From assembly GCA_031418715.1 (NCBI GenBank), contig JANOJL010000064.1:140532-204531 (forward strand): a stretch of DNA of 64,000 bases. Direction: 5' to 3'. The position numbers and the translations under genes are program-made. This document shows, piece by piece, positions 44,413 to 53,281 of this stretch. This DNA is from JANMDU01 sp031418715 (GTDB lineage Bacteria > Pseudomonadota > Gammaproteobacteria > Burkholderiales > Burkholderiaceae_C). How positions within the stretch are numbered: the stretch's first letter is position 1; the number at the start of each line of letters is the position of its first letter. A model generated the notes under the pieces. The model saw only the letters and a program-made list of their open reading frames with translations. It had not been told where the DNA came from and did not search any database.

Positions 44413-45524
44413 ACCATCTTCTCCAGTCGCCACATCTGATACTTCAAGGCAAGCACGGCACCTACGATGATCGCGACCACCGCGATGAAGCTCATGGTAG
44501 ACAGCGTAGAAATACCGCTCAAACCTTGCCCAACTGTGCAGCCCATGGCTGTGACGCCGCCGATACCCATGAGAGTTGCACCCACCAGATGGTTGGCCAC
44601 GTCTTCCGTGCTGCCAAAGCCTTCCCAGCGGAAGCTTTTGGTGATGAGCGCCACCACCGCTGAGCCAGCGATCACGCCGAATACGGAAACGATGCCCAAT
44701 GTCAACACTTTGGATTTGTCGCTGAAAAACATGAACCAATCCACGGTGTAAGCCACCGGAGCCACAAAGCTCAGAGCTTCAGCGCGGCCTGAGTTGGTGG
44801 CCACAAAAGCTTCTTGCAAAGTCTCAGGATGCTCAGCTACAAAGCCCAACGAGCCGCTGGCCCACCACATCGCGGTGATCACGCCGCCAATGCCTAGGCC
44901 AGCAAGCAAATTCTCAAAGCTGCGGAATTCTTTGCTGAGCATCGCCCACACCATCAAGCCGCCGCCTACGAGAGCCGCAGTGAGCAGCTGTGCAAGCTGA
45001 ATTTTGATGCCAAACAGGCCAATTGCCGTCATAGATAGTGCGCTAGCAGCTACAGAATTGATATCGAATTGATCGACTGTCGCCACGCGAACGATAGCGG
45101 GCATGCCTTTGAGTGTGGCAAACGCGGCCACACCCATCACGATAAAAACGATGATTGATTTCAAGCTGCCGCCGCCAATGCGCACCAAGGTTTTGCTGCC
45201 ACAGCCAGATGCCAAAACCATGCCAAAGCCAAAAAACATGCCGCCCACGATGGCGGAGAGCCAGAGCACCCGAGAGCTGGCGTAAAGCGTTTTACCGGGG
45301 TCAACTTTCCCCAGATAAACCAAAACACCAAAGCCCAGCATGGCCACGCCAGCGGCCATCGCCCATTGGCGCATGCGCTGCCAATCGCCTATGTTCACGA
45401 TATCGCTCACAGCGCCCATGGTGCAAAAATGCGTGCGCTGGGCAATCGCGCCGAAGAGAAACGAAAAGATAAACGAAGCCAGCAGCACCTGCTGATTCAT
45501 AGAGGAAAGATCGGAGGCTTGCAT
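44409..45524 (-). CDS. YeeE/YedE family membrane transporter (sulfur-compound transport)
   Basis: 371 residues with about nine membrane helices. It is a full-length YeeE-type protein with both conserved Cys-containing segments (RTHFCTMGAVSDIVNIGDWQ near the start, GSKTLVRIGGG, and GVTAMGCTVGQGLSGISTLS near the end). Homologues import thiosulfate or related sulfur compounds. A stretch INSVAASALSMTAIG (about 154-172) matches the antisense frame of the dispersed palindromic element. It overlaps tcdA downstream. Confidence 0.88.
   Translation of the reverse strand: MQASDLSSMNQQVLLASFIFSFLFGAIAQRTHFCTMGAVSDIVNIGDWQRMRQWAMAAGVAMLGFGVLVYLGKVDPGKTLYASSRVLWLSAIVGGMFFGFGMVLASGCGSKTLVRIGGGSLKSIIVFIVMGVAAFATLKGMPAIVRVATVDQFDINSVAASALSMTAIGLFGIKIQLAQLLTAALVGGGLMVWAMLSKEFRSFENLLAGLGIGGVITAMWWASGSLGFVAEHPETLQEAFVATNSGRAEALSFVAPVAYTVDWFMFFSDKSKVLTLGIVSVFGVIAGSAVVALITKSFRWEGFGSTEDVANHLVGATLMGIGGVTAMGCTVGQGLSGISTLSTMSFIAVVAIIVGAVLALKYQMWRLEKMV
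45011..45063 (+). repeat. DPE copy 20, in frame in the YeeE-type gene (antisense)
   Basis: Blocks: CCAAACAGGCCAATTGCCGT, CATAGATAGTGCGCTAGCAG and CTACAGAATTGATA. Encoded NSVAASALSMTAIG is codon-aligned with NSIARHAYSITANG in AmmB-AmmA. Confidence 0.75.
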
Positions 45525-45627
45525 GGCCGTATTTTAGGGGAGTGAATACTTGTGGGTACATTGGTGCTTAGTTGGCTGAATGCGGCCTTCTCGATAGAAT
45601 CAACCTCAAAGCGAAACTAAAAACACC

Positions 45628-46737
45628 ATGGCCCTCATAGTTGTCTGCGAAGACGATGCTTCCACTCGTACCCTGATCAGCGCCATTCTTAGTAAGGCCG
45701 GTCATCAGGTGGAAGCCTTCGACAATGGCTTCAAGGGCTTTTCCCGCCTCTGCGATGGTGATGTGGAACTCCTGATCAGCGACGTGCAGATGCCAGGCAA
45801 AGATGGCTTTGCATTGATCAACGATGTGCGTGAAGATACAGAGCTTCACGACTTGCCTTGCATTTTGCTCACCGCCTTGAATGAGCGAGCCCACATGCGC
45901 GTAGGCATGACAAGTGGCGCAGACGATTACGTGACCAAGCCCTTTCAGCCCAGCGAACTGATCGAGGCTGTGAACAGCCAGCTCAAGCGCGCGATGCGGG
46001 TACACATCATGCATGCAGGCGAGACGCAGCGCACGGTCGATACTGCTCTGGGTGAGCGCACGAATGAGTTGATGGCAGCATTTGAAAAGCGATTGCAGCG
46101 TGAGCTGCAATCGCGCTGGGCGCGCAGCGACACGAAGAGCCGCGAGCTGAGAGGCAGCTTACTAGGTTGTGCCATCGTGCAGCAAGACCAGTGGCTTGAA
46201 TTGCTGACTAGCACCCAAATGGCTGATATGGCGCGGCATTTCTTCAGCAAAGTGGCTGATAGCGCAACGCTTTTCAATGCAGACTATTTGCAATTCGTGG
46301 GTGATGGATTGCTGATAGTGTTTGACGCAACCACAGATGCGCCGACACTGAGTCATACGGGGCGCGCTTTGAAACTGTCGCAATCAATAGGCGCGATTCG
46401 CAGCAGCATGCAAGCCTATGTGCGTGAGCAGTTGCAGAGTGTATTTCCTGATCAAAAATTGCCTTCCTTTTCATTCAGTTTGGTGCTGCATCCGGGTGTC
46501 CTGGGCTTGGGCAAGTTGGATGGCGTAGCGGGCGGTATAGAGCAGCTCTTGCCAGTCGGGCAAGATGTGCAGCTTATCTTCAAATTGCTCAAAGTAGCGC
46601 AGGCCTTGCGCTGGTCTTTGCTGCTGAGTCAAGAAGCGGTGGATGCACAGACCAAGGAAGGCTCAGCTTTGCCTGTGCATGAACATGTGGCTATCAAACT
46701 TGGTGCACAGGAGCGGCGGATTTACCGCGCTGGTTAA
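45628..46737 (+). CDS. Response regulator with receiver domain and degenerate nucleotide-cyclase-like output domain
   Basis: 369 residues. Residues 1-125 are a receiver domain with acidic pocket VCEDD, phospho-acceptor Asp in LLISDVQMPGKDG (about 53), Thr in ILLTAL and Lys in YVTKPFQPSEL. After a helical linker, residues about 180-360 resemble a class III adenylate/guanylate cyclase fold (FFSKVADSATLFNADYLQFV, GDGLLIVFDAT). The first metal-binding Asp segment reads GCAIVQQDQW, so catalysis is doubtful. No histidine kinase is adjacent. It is divergent from the YeeE-type gene. Confidence 0.8.
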   Translation: MALIVVCEDDASTRTLISAILSKAGHQVEAFDNGFKGFSRLCDGDVELLISDVQMPGKDGFALINDVREDTELHDLPCILLTALNERAHMRVGMTSGADDYVTKPFQPSELIEAVNSQLKRAMRVHIMHAGETQRTVDTALGERTNELMAAFEKRLQRELQSRWARSDTKSRELRGSLLGCAIVQQDQWLELLTSTQMADMARHFFSKVADSATLFNADYLQFVGDGLLIVFDATTDAPTLSHTGRALKLSQSIGAIRSSMQAYVREQLQSVFPDQKLPSFSFSLVLHPGVLGLGKLDGVAGGIEQLLPVGQDVQLIFKLLKVAQALRWSLLLSQEAVDAQTKEGSALPVHEHVAIKLGAQERRIYRAG

Positions 46738-46762
46738 AAAGGCCTTTGATTCAGAGGCCTTG
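46733..46762 (-). terminator. Terminator of the uracil-catabolism operon
   Basis: On the minus strand AAGGCCTCTGAATCAAAGGC is followed by CTTTTT; the stem is AAGGCCT/AGGCCTT-like. It lies directly after the DUF1499 gene stop (46766) and may also serve the convergent response-regulator gene. Confidence 0.75.
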
Positions 46763-46765
46763 AGT

Positions 46766-47251
46766 TCATTGCCCTAAAGCTGCGCGAATCGCTTCAACTC
46801 GTGCGCGGTTCACATCGAAATCCTTTTGCCCTAAGCGGCTTGCGCTGCGCACATCGATGATGCCTTTGCTGGCATCGAGTGCAAATTCAATATCGTCGGT
46901 GAATTTGAGCAGCGCAGTGGTGCTCTGCGCATACACGTAGCCAGGCTCTTGCTTGACGATCACGGTGCGCGGCATGGCTTGCAGAGCCTCGGTGATTTTT
47001 TTCATCTCGGCGCTGCCATCGCCAGTGGCTTTCAAAGGAGCAATCGCCGCAAAGGTACGGCGTGGATGATCAGGCCAGAGATCGGCTTGGCTGGTGACAG
47101 AATTCGGCGTTAAGGCTGGACGCTTGAGCTTGCCATCTTTCAGGCCGAGATCGTCGGGCGTTTTGCCGCGCAGCAAGCCCGCTTGCCCGGCGATGACCAG
47201 CACCAAAGCAACAATGGCTACTGCCAAAGCAAAAAGAATGAGATAGCGCAT
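46766..47251 (-). CDS. DUF1499 family protein
   Basis: 161 residues. One N-terminal membrane helix (LILFALAVAIVALVLVIAGQ) precedes a DUF1499 domain with IVKQEPGYVYAQSTTALLKF and a closing IDVRSASRLGQKDFDVNRAR. The function of the family is unknown. It is last on the strand after codA with a 19-base gap, so it is likely in the operon, but no role in uracil use is implied. Confidence 0.85.
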   Translation of the reverse strand: MRYLILFALAVAIVALVLVIAGQAGLLRGKTPDDLGLKDGKLKRPALTPNSVTSQADLWPDHPRRTFAAIAPLKATGDGSAEMKKITEALQAMPRTVIVKQEPGYVYAQSTTALLKFTDDIEFALDASKGIIDVRSASRLGQKDFDVNRARVEAIRAALGQ

Positions 47252-47270
47252 GATGAGTCCTTCAAAAAAA

Positions 47271-48551
47271 TCAGATTTGCCACGAGGTTGTATCAGGTCT
47301 TTGTGGGAGGCTCAACCTAGAGATGCTGGGCGCTGTCTCGGCGATGACTTTGCCGCGCTTGAAAACTTTGAGCCGCGTGGCTCGCAAACGCAGCGCCTCA
47401 ACTGGGTCACGCGCTTGCAGAAGCACGAAATCAGCGTTACAACCCTTTTCCAGCCCATAGCCCTTCAAATGCATGAGCTTGGCCGGGTTGATCGTCACCG
47501 CATCAAAACACTGGCGCATGGCCGATTGAGATGTCATCTGCGCCACATGCAAGCCCATGCTGGCCACTTCGAGCATGTCGCCGCTGCCCAAGCTATACCA
47601 TGGATCCATCACACAATCATGCCCAAAAGCCACGGTGAGGCCGTGCGCCAATTGCTCAGGCACGCGGGTCATGCCGCGCCGCTTTGGATACGTGTCATGC
47701 CGGCCTTGTAAAGTGATGTTGATCAGCGGATTGGCGATCACGCCCACCTGCGCCTCGCGCATCAGCGGCAGCAGTTTGCTCACGTAATAGTTGTCCATGC
47801 TGTGCATGGAGGTGAGATGCGAGCCGACGATGCGGCCTTGCAGCCCGAGGCGCTGCGCTTCAAAAGCGAGTGTTTCGACGTGACGCGAGAGCGGGTCGTC
47901 TGACTCATCGCAATGCATGTCCACCAAGAGGCCGCGCTCCGCGGCAATCTCACAAAGTAGCTTCACGCTGAGCGTGCCGTCTGCCATCGTGCGCTCAAAA
48001 TGGGGAATCCCGCCCACCACATCCACGCCTTTGTCTAAAGCGCGCTTGAGATTTTCTAACGCAGCCGGAGCACGCAACACACCATCTTGTGGAAATGCCA
48101 CCAGTTGCAAATCAATATACGATGCAACCCGCTTCTTGACTTCGAGTAACGCATCCACCGCCAGCAGCCGCGCATCACACACATCCACATGCGTGCGAAT
48201 CGCCAGCAGGCCTTTGCCAACCGCCCAATCGCAATACTGCATCGCGCGGTTCACCAACGCATCCACCGTCAGCAGTGGCTTCAACTCCCCCCAAAGCGCA
48301 ATGCCTTCGAGCAGCGTGCCGCTTTGGTTCACACGCGGTAGGCCATAAGACAGCGTGGCATCCATATGAAAATGCGCATCCACAAAAGGCGGCGAAAGCA
48401 ACTGGCCTTGCGCATCTAGCGTCTCGTGCACCTGATGCTTATCGGCTTGCAGGCCGAGACTGACTTCAACAATTTTTCCATCTTGCACAGCAAGCGAAGC
48501 ATTCGTGCGGCCATCGGGCAGCGTGGCGTTGCTGATCAGTAAATCGAGCAT
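47271..48551 (-). CDS. codA: Cytosine deaminase
   Basis: 426 residues of the amidohydrolase superfamily. Metal ligands are seen in DAHFHMDATLSYG (about 58-62), HCDESDD, GSHLTSMHSM and FGHDCVMDPW, the pattern of CodA-type deaminases. It converts cytosine to uracil with ammonia release, feeding the adjacent uracil phosphoribosyltransferase and URC-like genes. It begins 3 bases after upp ends, in one operon. A related cyclic-amidine deaminase is an alternative. Confidence 0.88.
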   Translation of the reverse strand: MLDLLISNATLPDGRTNASLAVQDGKIVEVSLGLQADKHQVHETLDAQGQLLSPPFVDAHFHMDATLSYGLPRVNQSGTLLEGIALWGELKPLLTVDALVNRAMQYCDWAVGKGLLAIRTHVDVCDARLLAVDALLEVKKRVASYIDLQLVAFPQDGVLRAPAALENLKRALDKGVDVVGGIPHFERTMADGTLSVKLLCEIAAERGLLVDMHCDESDDPLSRHVETLAFEAQRLGLQGRIVGSHLTSMHSMDNYYVSKLLPLMREAQVGVIANPLINITLQGRHDTYPKRRGMTRVPEQLAHGLTVAFGHDCVMDPWYSLGSGDMLEVASMGLHVAQMTSQSAMRQCFDAVTINPAKLMHLKGYGLEKGCNADFVLLQARDPVEALRLRATRLKVFKRGKVIAETAPSISRLSLPQRPDTTSWQI

Positions 48552-48554
48552 GGT

Positions 48555-49205
48555 TTATTTGGTACCAAAGATCCGATCCCCCGCATCGCCCAGCCCCGGC
48601 AAGATGTAGCCGTGGTCGTTGAGTTCGCGGTCGATGGAGGCGGCGTAGATGGGGACGTCGGGGTGGGCTTTTTGCATGGCTTGAACGCCTTCTGGGCAGC
48701 CAACCAAGCAGACGAATTTGATACTTTTGGGGCTCAGCTCTTTGATGCGCTCCACCGCTGCTACGGCTGAATTACCTGTCGCCAGCATCGGATCGACCAC
48801 GATCACGTGGCGTTCTTCCATTTCTTGCGGCATCTTGAAATAGTATTCCACTGCTGTGAGCGTTTTCGGATCGCGGTACAAGCCGATATGCCCCACGCGC
48901 GCGCCAGGCACCACATCCAGCATGCCATCGAGCAAGCCTGTTCCTGCGCGCAAGATGCTCACGAGCACGAGCTTTTTGCCATCCATCACCTGGCCCGTCA
49001 TCGTCTCCATCGGGGTTTCGATTTCAATGTCTTGCAGCGGCATATCTGCCGTCACTTCATAAGCCATGAGCGAAGCCAGCTCGCGCAGCAATCGGCGAAA
49101 GGTATTCGTCGATGCATCCTTTTTACGCATCAAGGTGAGCTTGTGTTGCACCAAGGGATGGTTCACCACATAGCAATTGTTTTGATAAGTCACAGCCATC
49201 TTCAT
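48555..49205 (-). CDS. upp: Uracil phosphoribosyltransferase
   Basis: 216 residues. The PRPP-binding loop is HVIVVDPMLATGNSAVAAVE, the N-terminal HPLVQHKLTLMRKKDASTNT is typical, and the uracil-binding end reads GYILPGLGDAGDRIFGTK. It forms UMP from uracil and PRPP. Starts ATG at 49205 or two codons later. Position between a URC4-type gene and codA fits the reported bacterial URC gene sets that include a UPRT. Confidence 0.97.
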   Translation of the reverse strand: MKMAVTYQNNCYVVNHPLVQHKLTLMRKKDASTNTFRRLLRELASLMAYEVTADMPLQDIEIETPMETMTGQVMDGKKLVLVSILRAGTGLLDGMLDVVPGARVGHIGLYRDPKTLTAVEYYFKMPQEMEERHVIVVDPMLATGNSAVAAVERIKELSPKSIKFVCLVGCPEGVQAMQKAHPDVPIYAASIDRELNDHGYILPGLGDAGDRIFGTK

Positions 49206-49211
49206 TGTTTC

Positions 49212-50429
49212 CTAAAAAATCGTACCGTCAGATTCAATGTGCAATGGCGGTTGCCCAGCACGCAAGTTTTGCGCCAACACGCGGCCCGCCGCCCATGTGC
49301 CGCCTTCAAGCACACAGGCTAGAGGCATTTGTGTTTGCGTCAGCCCCAATTGTGAACGCACCAAGGGCGCAATCTCATCGAGCAGAGCGACAGTGAGCGC
49401 ACGCCATTCGACGATGAATTCCTCGCGCGGATGGTGTGCTCGTTTTGCAGCCTCAGAATGCTTCAATGAAAGTACGCCGCCATCAAGCAGTAAGCCGCCA
49501 TTGCGGTATTCAGGCAGGCCAGTGAGCTGATCGAGCCCGGTGATGCTCACGCCCGCCCACTCGAAAGGTTCGAGCAAAGAGTAGGTGAGCCATTGAGAGA
49601 GCTTGTGGAAGGGAATCCAACCGTCGACAGTGTCTGCGCTGCCCAGAGCTGAATGTGGCCAACAGTCGCCAACCGATGTGTCTTGGAAACTGCTTCCTGA
49701 TGGCCAGATGCGCGAGAGCGTTTTCAAAATCAAAGCAAGCAGATCGTGGGATGCTATTGAATGTATAGCGCGTTGCTCAGTCTTTATAACGGGTAGAGCC
49801 ATAAAAGCATATAAATTTCCGACTCTGGCAGGATTGCCAAATACCTCTGGCTGTTCAGCGAGCGCGTGGCCTAAGCGCCTCAGCAAATTCACGCGCCCAT
49901 CCAAGCCGACAAGCGGGTTGGAGTCCGTGACTTGAAACGCCTGCGCGAGCTTCATGCTGGAGAGATGTCGCAAAGCGTCCGCATCGACGCGCAACGGCTG
50001 CGCAGGGTCGCTGGAAAAAAGCCCGCTCGTGAACGCATGAAAACTCGCCACGCCCAGCCCTTCCGAGCGTGTAAGCAACTGCCCTGTGCGCTCCTCCTTA
50101 AACTGCCAGTTCGCGCCCGCACCGGCATCGAGCAACACGCTCACCACCACCAAATCAATCAGCGTGACAGGATCAAACGAAGCACCCGCCTGCAGCTGGG
50201 AAAGCCAAGCGCGGCGATTCACATCGCCCGCTTCAAAATGTCTCCAGCGGCTGTGATACGGAATCCTTAAATCTGGGTAACGGCTGCGCGTGGTTTGCGC
50301 TACCAAGCTGGCCACGCTGGGCAACGCATCATCGTGTACCGCGAAGTGCTGTGAGTCTCCTGCGCGTGCGCGAGCGAGCAGGGCGCGTGCGCGAGAGCGG
50401 GTGGTCTGCGTAGAGAAGAGTTCTTGCAT
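49212..50429 (-). CDS. DUF1688 / URC4-type protein of uracil catabolism, with in-frame repeat insertion
   Basis: 405 residues of the URC4/urg3 (DUF1688) family: RIPYHSRWRHFEAGDVNRRA, DPVTLIDLVVVSVLLDAGAG and GLPEYRNGGLLLDGGVLSLK. The family is needed for the URC route of pyrimidine breakdown in the yeast Lachancea kluyveri and occurs with GTP cyclohydrolase II-like and UPRT genes in bacteria. Residues about 208-227 (FMALPVIKTEQRAIHSIASH) come from a dispersed palindromic element. A further copy abuts the start codon at 50429, so no clear ribosome site is seen. The biochemical step is unknown. Confidence 0.88.
   Translation of the reverse strand: MQELFSTQTTRSRARALLARARAGDSQHFAVHDDALPSVASLVAQTTRSRYPDLRIPYHSRWRHFEAGDVNRRAWLSQLQAGASFDPVTLIDLVVVSVLLDAGAGANWQFKEERTGQLLTRSEGLGVASFHAFTSGLFSSDPAQPLRVDADALRHLSSMKLAQAFQVTDSNPLVGLDGRVNLLRRLGHALAEQPEVFGNPARVGNLYAFMALPVIKTEQRAIHSIASHDLLALILKTLSRIWPSGSSFQDTSVGDCWPHSALGSADTVDGWIPFHKLSQWLTYSLLEPFEWAGVSITGLDQLTGLPEYRNGGLLLDGGVLSLKHSEAAKRAHHPREEFIVEWRALTVALLDEIAPLVRSQLGLTQTQMPLACVLEGGTWAAGRVLAQNLRAGQPPLHIESDGTIF
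49750..49808 (-). repeat. DPE copy 21, in frame in the URC4-type gene (sense)
   Basis: Minus-strand blocks TTTTATGGCTCTACCCGTTA, TAAAGACTGAGCAACGCGCT and ATACATTCAATAGCAT. Encoded PVIKTEQRAIHSIAS is codon-aligned with the cobU copy. Confidence 0.9.
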
Positions 50430-50495
50430 TTTTATAAGAGAAATAGGGTGTTCGCCGTTATATTACCTAATTAGTATGCTATTAATATAGTAGCA
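50430..50495 (+). repeat. DPE copy 22, immediately upstream of the URC4-type start codon
   Basis: Blocks: TTTTTATAAGAGAAATAGGG, TGTTCGCCGTTATATTACCT and TTAGTATGCTATTAATATAG. It occupies the leader of the minus-strand gene right up to its ATG. Confidence 0.88.
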
Positions 50496-50523
50496 TTGAT
50501 ATGTCAATCGATAGGTCACTCGA

Positions 50524-51777
50524 TTACTCATTCAAACTGCGTCCTTTGGTGGTTTTGAGCTCATCTGCTGTGGGTACAGCGGTGGGCGTGAAATAGCCCG
50601 CCGCCATCTTCGCATCCATCTCCACCTTCGCGTCATCAGGAATCAGATCTGCAGGAATATTCACCCGCTCGCCTACTTCAATCCCGCTCTGCGTGATAGC
50701 GTCAAACTTCATGTTGCTCATGCTCACCAAGCGGTGAATTTTTGTGATGCCGAGCCAGTGCAGTACATCAGGCATGAGCTGCTGGAAGCGCATGTCTTGC
50801 ACACCCGCCACGCATTCTGTGCGAGCGAAATACTTATCTGCCGTATCGCCACCGACTTGCCGTTTGCGTGCGTTATACACCAAGAATTTCGTCACTTCAC
50901 CCAGGGCGCGGCCTTCTTTGCGGTAATAGCTGATCAGGCCGACGCCGCCGCGCTGCGCACCTGCTATGCCCTCTTCAATCGCATGGGTCAGATAGGGGCG
51001 GCAAGTGCAAATGTCTGAGCCGAATACATCCGAGCCATTGCATTCGTCATGCACGCGAGCGGTGAGTTCCACATTGGGATTCGCCAAATCTTTTGGGTTG
51101 CCAAAAATATAAATTGTGAGTCCGCCAATCGGTGGCAAAAACACTTCCAAATCTGATCGCGTCACCAGCTCGGGATACATGCCGCCTGTTTCTTCAAACA
51201 ACACGCGGCGCAAATCCGTCTCGGAGCAACCAAAGCGCTGCGCCACGCTGGGCAAATGCCACACCGGCTCGACAGCCGCTTTGGTGACGACCGCCGCGCC
51301 GCCTTGAGAAAGAATTCTCCCATCCGCTTTCAAGCGCCCTTTTTGCATCGCTTCCATCACCTCGGGCAAGATCACATGTGCCTTGGTCACGGCAATCGTG
51401 GGGCGAATGTCTTGGCCTTTGGTCAACTCGCTGCCGTAATAGCGTGAAATTTCTGCGCCCCACGGATCCAGGGAGACGATTCTTCCCGGTTGCGTCCAGC
51501 TCGGATACGGGCCAATGAAATCGGTGGGTGATGTGTCGGTTAAATCAGCGCGATGCTTCGGGTCTAGCGCACCAGCGGCCACAGCCAGCGCTCGGTAAAT
51601 GCTGTAGGAGCCGCTGTGGGTCCCGATCACGTTACGGTGAGCACGCGAGGTGGTTGTGCCGACCACGGGACCGCGCAGAGCGGCGGTTTCAGCGCCCCAG
51701 TGGATCGGGAGTGCACCTTCGCCTCCCGAGTGGGAGGTGAGGCGGATATGGGGGCGAGCATCGATGGCTACTGTCAT
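50524..51777 (-). CDS. GTP cyclohydrolase II-like protein, URC1 type
   Basis: 417 residues from ATG 51777 (MTVAIDARPHIRLTSHSGGE); codons upstream to 51906 lack family similarity. The C-terminal half is RibA-like, with a zinc-type Cys set in HDECNGSDVFGSDICTCRPY and GGVGLISYYRKEGRALGEV. The N-terminal half (IGTHSGSYSIYRALAVAAGA) is specific to the URC1 branch. With a URC4-type gene, upp and codA downstream, it heads a likely uracil-catabolic operon. Riboflavin-pathway GTP cyclohydrolase II activity is an alternative but less likely from context. Confidence 0.86.
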   Translation of the reverse strand: MTVAIDARPHIRLTSHSGGEGALPIHWGAETAALRGPVVGTTTSRAHRNVIGTHSGSYSIYRALAVAAGALDPKHRADLTDTSPTDFIGPYPSWTQPGRIVSLDPWGAEISRYYGSELTKGQDIRPTIAVTKAHVILPEVMEAMQKGRLKADGRILSQGGAAVVTKAAVEPVWHLPSVAQRFGCSETDLRRVLFEETGGMYPELVTRSDLEVFLPPIGGLTIYIFGNPKDLANPNVELTARVHDECNGSDVFGSDICTCRPYLTHAIEEGIAGAQRGGVGLISYYRKEGRALGEVTKFLVYNARKRQVGGDTADKYFARTECVAGVQDMRFQQLMPDVLHWLGITKIHRLVSMSNMKFDAITQSGIEVGERVNIPADLIPDDAKVEMDAKMAAGYFTPTAVPTADELKTTKGRSLNE

Positions 51778-51944
51778 GGCTTTCTCAGAGGACAAAAATG
51801 TATCTTGCGATGAATTTGAATTTGTTGCAAGAGGTGTGCCGAAGATGCGCCCTAGATTTTGTGCATGGTTTCCAAACACACCTAGCGTAAATCGCCTGCT
51901 CAGCATATAGTGGAGCTACTTTTGCTATATCAATTGGAGCGAAT

Positions 51945-52373
51945 ATGAAGCCAGTGCTAGAACTATTAAAAAAACGCAACACCGCCTTGTTTCAAGTGGC
52001 GCCAGAAGTGACCGTGTTTGATGGGCTCAAGTTATTAGCAAGCTATGGCGTCGGTGCGATTCTCGTGATGGAGCACGACAAGCTGGTTGGCATTTTTTCT
52101 GAGCGCGATTACACCCGAAAAGTGGCGTTGGAAGGCAAAAATTCCCGTGAAATCACCATTGCCGAAATCATGACGCGCAACGTCATCAGCGTGCCACCCA
52201 ACGCAGGCACCCGCGTCTGCATGACGCTCATGAGTCAACACAAAATTCGCCACCTACCCGTGTTAGACAACGGCAAAGTACTCGGCCTGATCTCGATCCG
52301 CGACATCATGGACGACATCATCGCTGACCATGAGCAAACCATCACGCATTTGCAGAGCTATATTTCGGGCTGA
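51945..52373 (+). CDS. CBS-domain protein
   Basis: 142 residues made of two CBS repeats (TVFDGLKLLASYGVGAILVM, IFSERDYTRKVALEGKN, IMTRNVISVPPNAGTRVCMT, HLPVLDNGKVLGLISIRDIM). Such stand-alone pairs bind adenine nucleotides and act as energy sensors, or are of unknown role. The start ATG 51945 follows TTGGAG. It is divergent from the URC1-type gene; a partial repeat-like palindrome (51903-51935) lies in its leader. Confidence 0.92.
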   Translation: MKPVLELLKKRNTALFQVAPEVTVFDGLKLLASYGVGAILVMEHDKLVGIFSERDYTRKVALEGKNSREITIAEIMTRNVISVPPNAGTRVCMTLMSQHKIRHLPVLDNGKVLGLISIRDIMDDIIADHEQTITHLQSYISG

Positions 52374-52401
52374 TGACGCGCCATAAATTGGCACGTCGTT
52401 C

Positions 52402-52836
52402 CTAAGCGGGCACGCCTTTGTTTGCCAGTGCATCCGCCCGCTCATTGCCCGGATCGCCCGCATGCCCCTTGACCCAGCGCCATTCAATCTCATGACCAGC
52501 GGTGTGCGCCAACGTATCGAGCTGCTGCCATAAATCCACATTTTTCACAGGCTGCTTAGCCGCCGTCTTCCAGCCCTTGGCCTTCCAGCCGGGCAGCCAT
52601 TCGGTGATGCCTTGCAAGACGTATTTGCTATCCAAATGCAGGGTGACTTTGCAAGGCCGCTTCAAAGCCTCCAGCGCTTGGATCACAGCCATCATCTCCA
52701 TGCGGTTGTTTGTCGTCAACGCCTCACCGCCAAAGAGTTCTTTCTCAGTCATACCAGATTTGAGCAACGCGCCCCAGCCCCCTGGGCCAGGATTGCCTTT
52801 GCAGGCGCCGTCGGTGTAGATCGTGATGAGGTTCAT
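52402..52836 (-). CDS. rnhA: Ribonuclease HI
   Basis: 144 residues from ATG 52836, which overlaps the stop of the upstream DUF2069 gene. The catalytic residues Asp (YTDGACKGNPGPGGWG), Glu (NNRMEMMAV), Asp (LHLDSKYV) and the late Asp (GNERADALAN) are all present. It degrades RNA in RNA-DNA hybrids. Convergent with the CBS-domain gene. Confidence 0.98.
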   Translation of the reverse strand: MNLITIYTDGACKGNPGPGGWGALLKSGMTEKELFGGEALTTNNRMEMMAVIQALEALKRPCKVTLHLDSKYVLQGITEWLPGWKAKGWKTAAKQPVKNVDLWQQLDTLAHTAGHEIEWRWVKGHAGDPGNERADALANKGVPA

Positions 52837-53222
52837 CGCTTCCCCACTCGCAGGCGAACATGCATTGCGCATGCGCAGAAGAGTATGACGCAAAGCAGCA
52901 CTTCAATCATCGCTAAATACGAACTCGGTGCGCGATCCGAGTAGGCGCGCGTGACACCTTCTGCAAAATAAAGCCACACCATCAGGCTCACCCAGCGGTA
53001 GGTGTACATGCGGTTTTTAAGCAGGCCTGCCAGTGGAATGCAAAGCGGGAGCACTTTGAGCGCAAGCCAACTGCCCCCGGGGCGGATCGGCGCAAGCCAA
53101 AGCTCCCAGAGCAAGCCCAGCAAGATCAAGCCCAGCAAACTGCCCAAAGCCAGCCATTGGATCAGGCGCAGCTTTTCGGTGAGTTCGGCAGATGGGGTGG
53201 GCAAGGCGATGGAGTCGGTCAT
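52833..53222 (-). CDS. DUF2069 family membrane protein
   Basis: 129 residues with four hydrophobic helices (LIQWLALGSLLGLILLGLLW, LKVLPLCIPLAGLL, WVSLMVWLYFAEGVTRAYSD, MIEVLLCVILFCACAM). The pattern LPLxIPLxGLLxxxxYTYRW is characteristic of DUF2069. Function unknown. Cotranscribed with rnhA through an ATGA overlap. Confidence 0.88.
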   Translation of the reverse strand: MTDSIALPTPSAELTEKLRLIQWLALGSLLGLILLGLLWELWLAPIRPGGSWLALKVLPLCIPLAGLLKNRMYTYRWVSLMVWLYFAEGVTRAYSDRAPSSYLAMIEVLLCVILFCACAMHVRLRVGKR

Positions 53223-53281
53223 GAGCAGTTACAAAGAGGGCAAGAGGGAAAAATTACAAATCAGCATGGCATGATAGCGCC

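Noticed and set aside
51903..51935. AGCATATAGTGGAGCTAC and TTTTGCTATATCAATT as another DPE copy
   Set aside because: Only a weak palindrome is shared; the GGCC and GTTATA blocks are missing.
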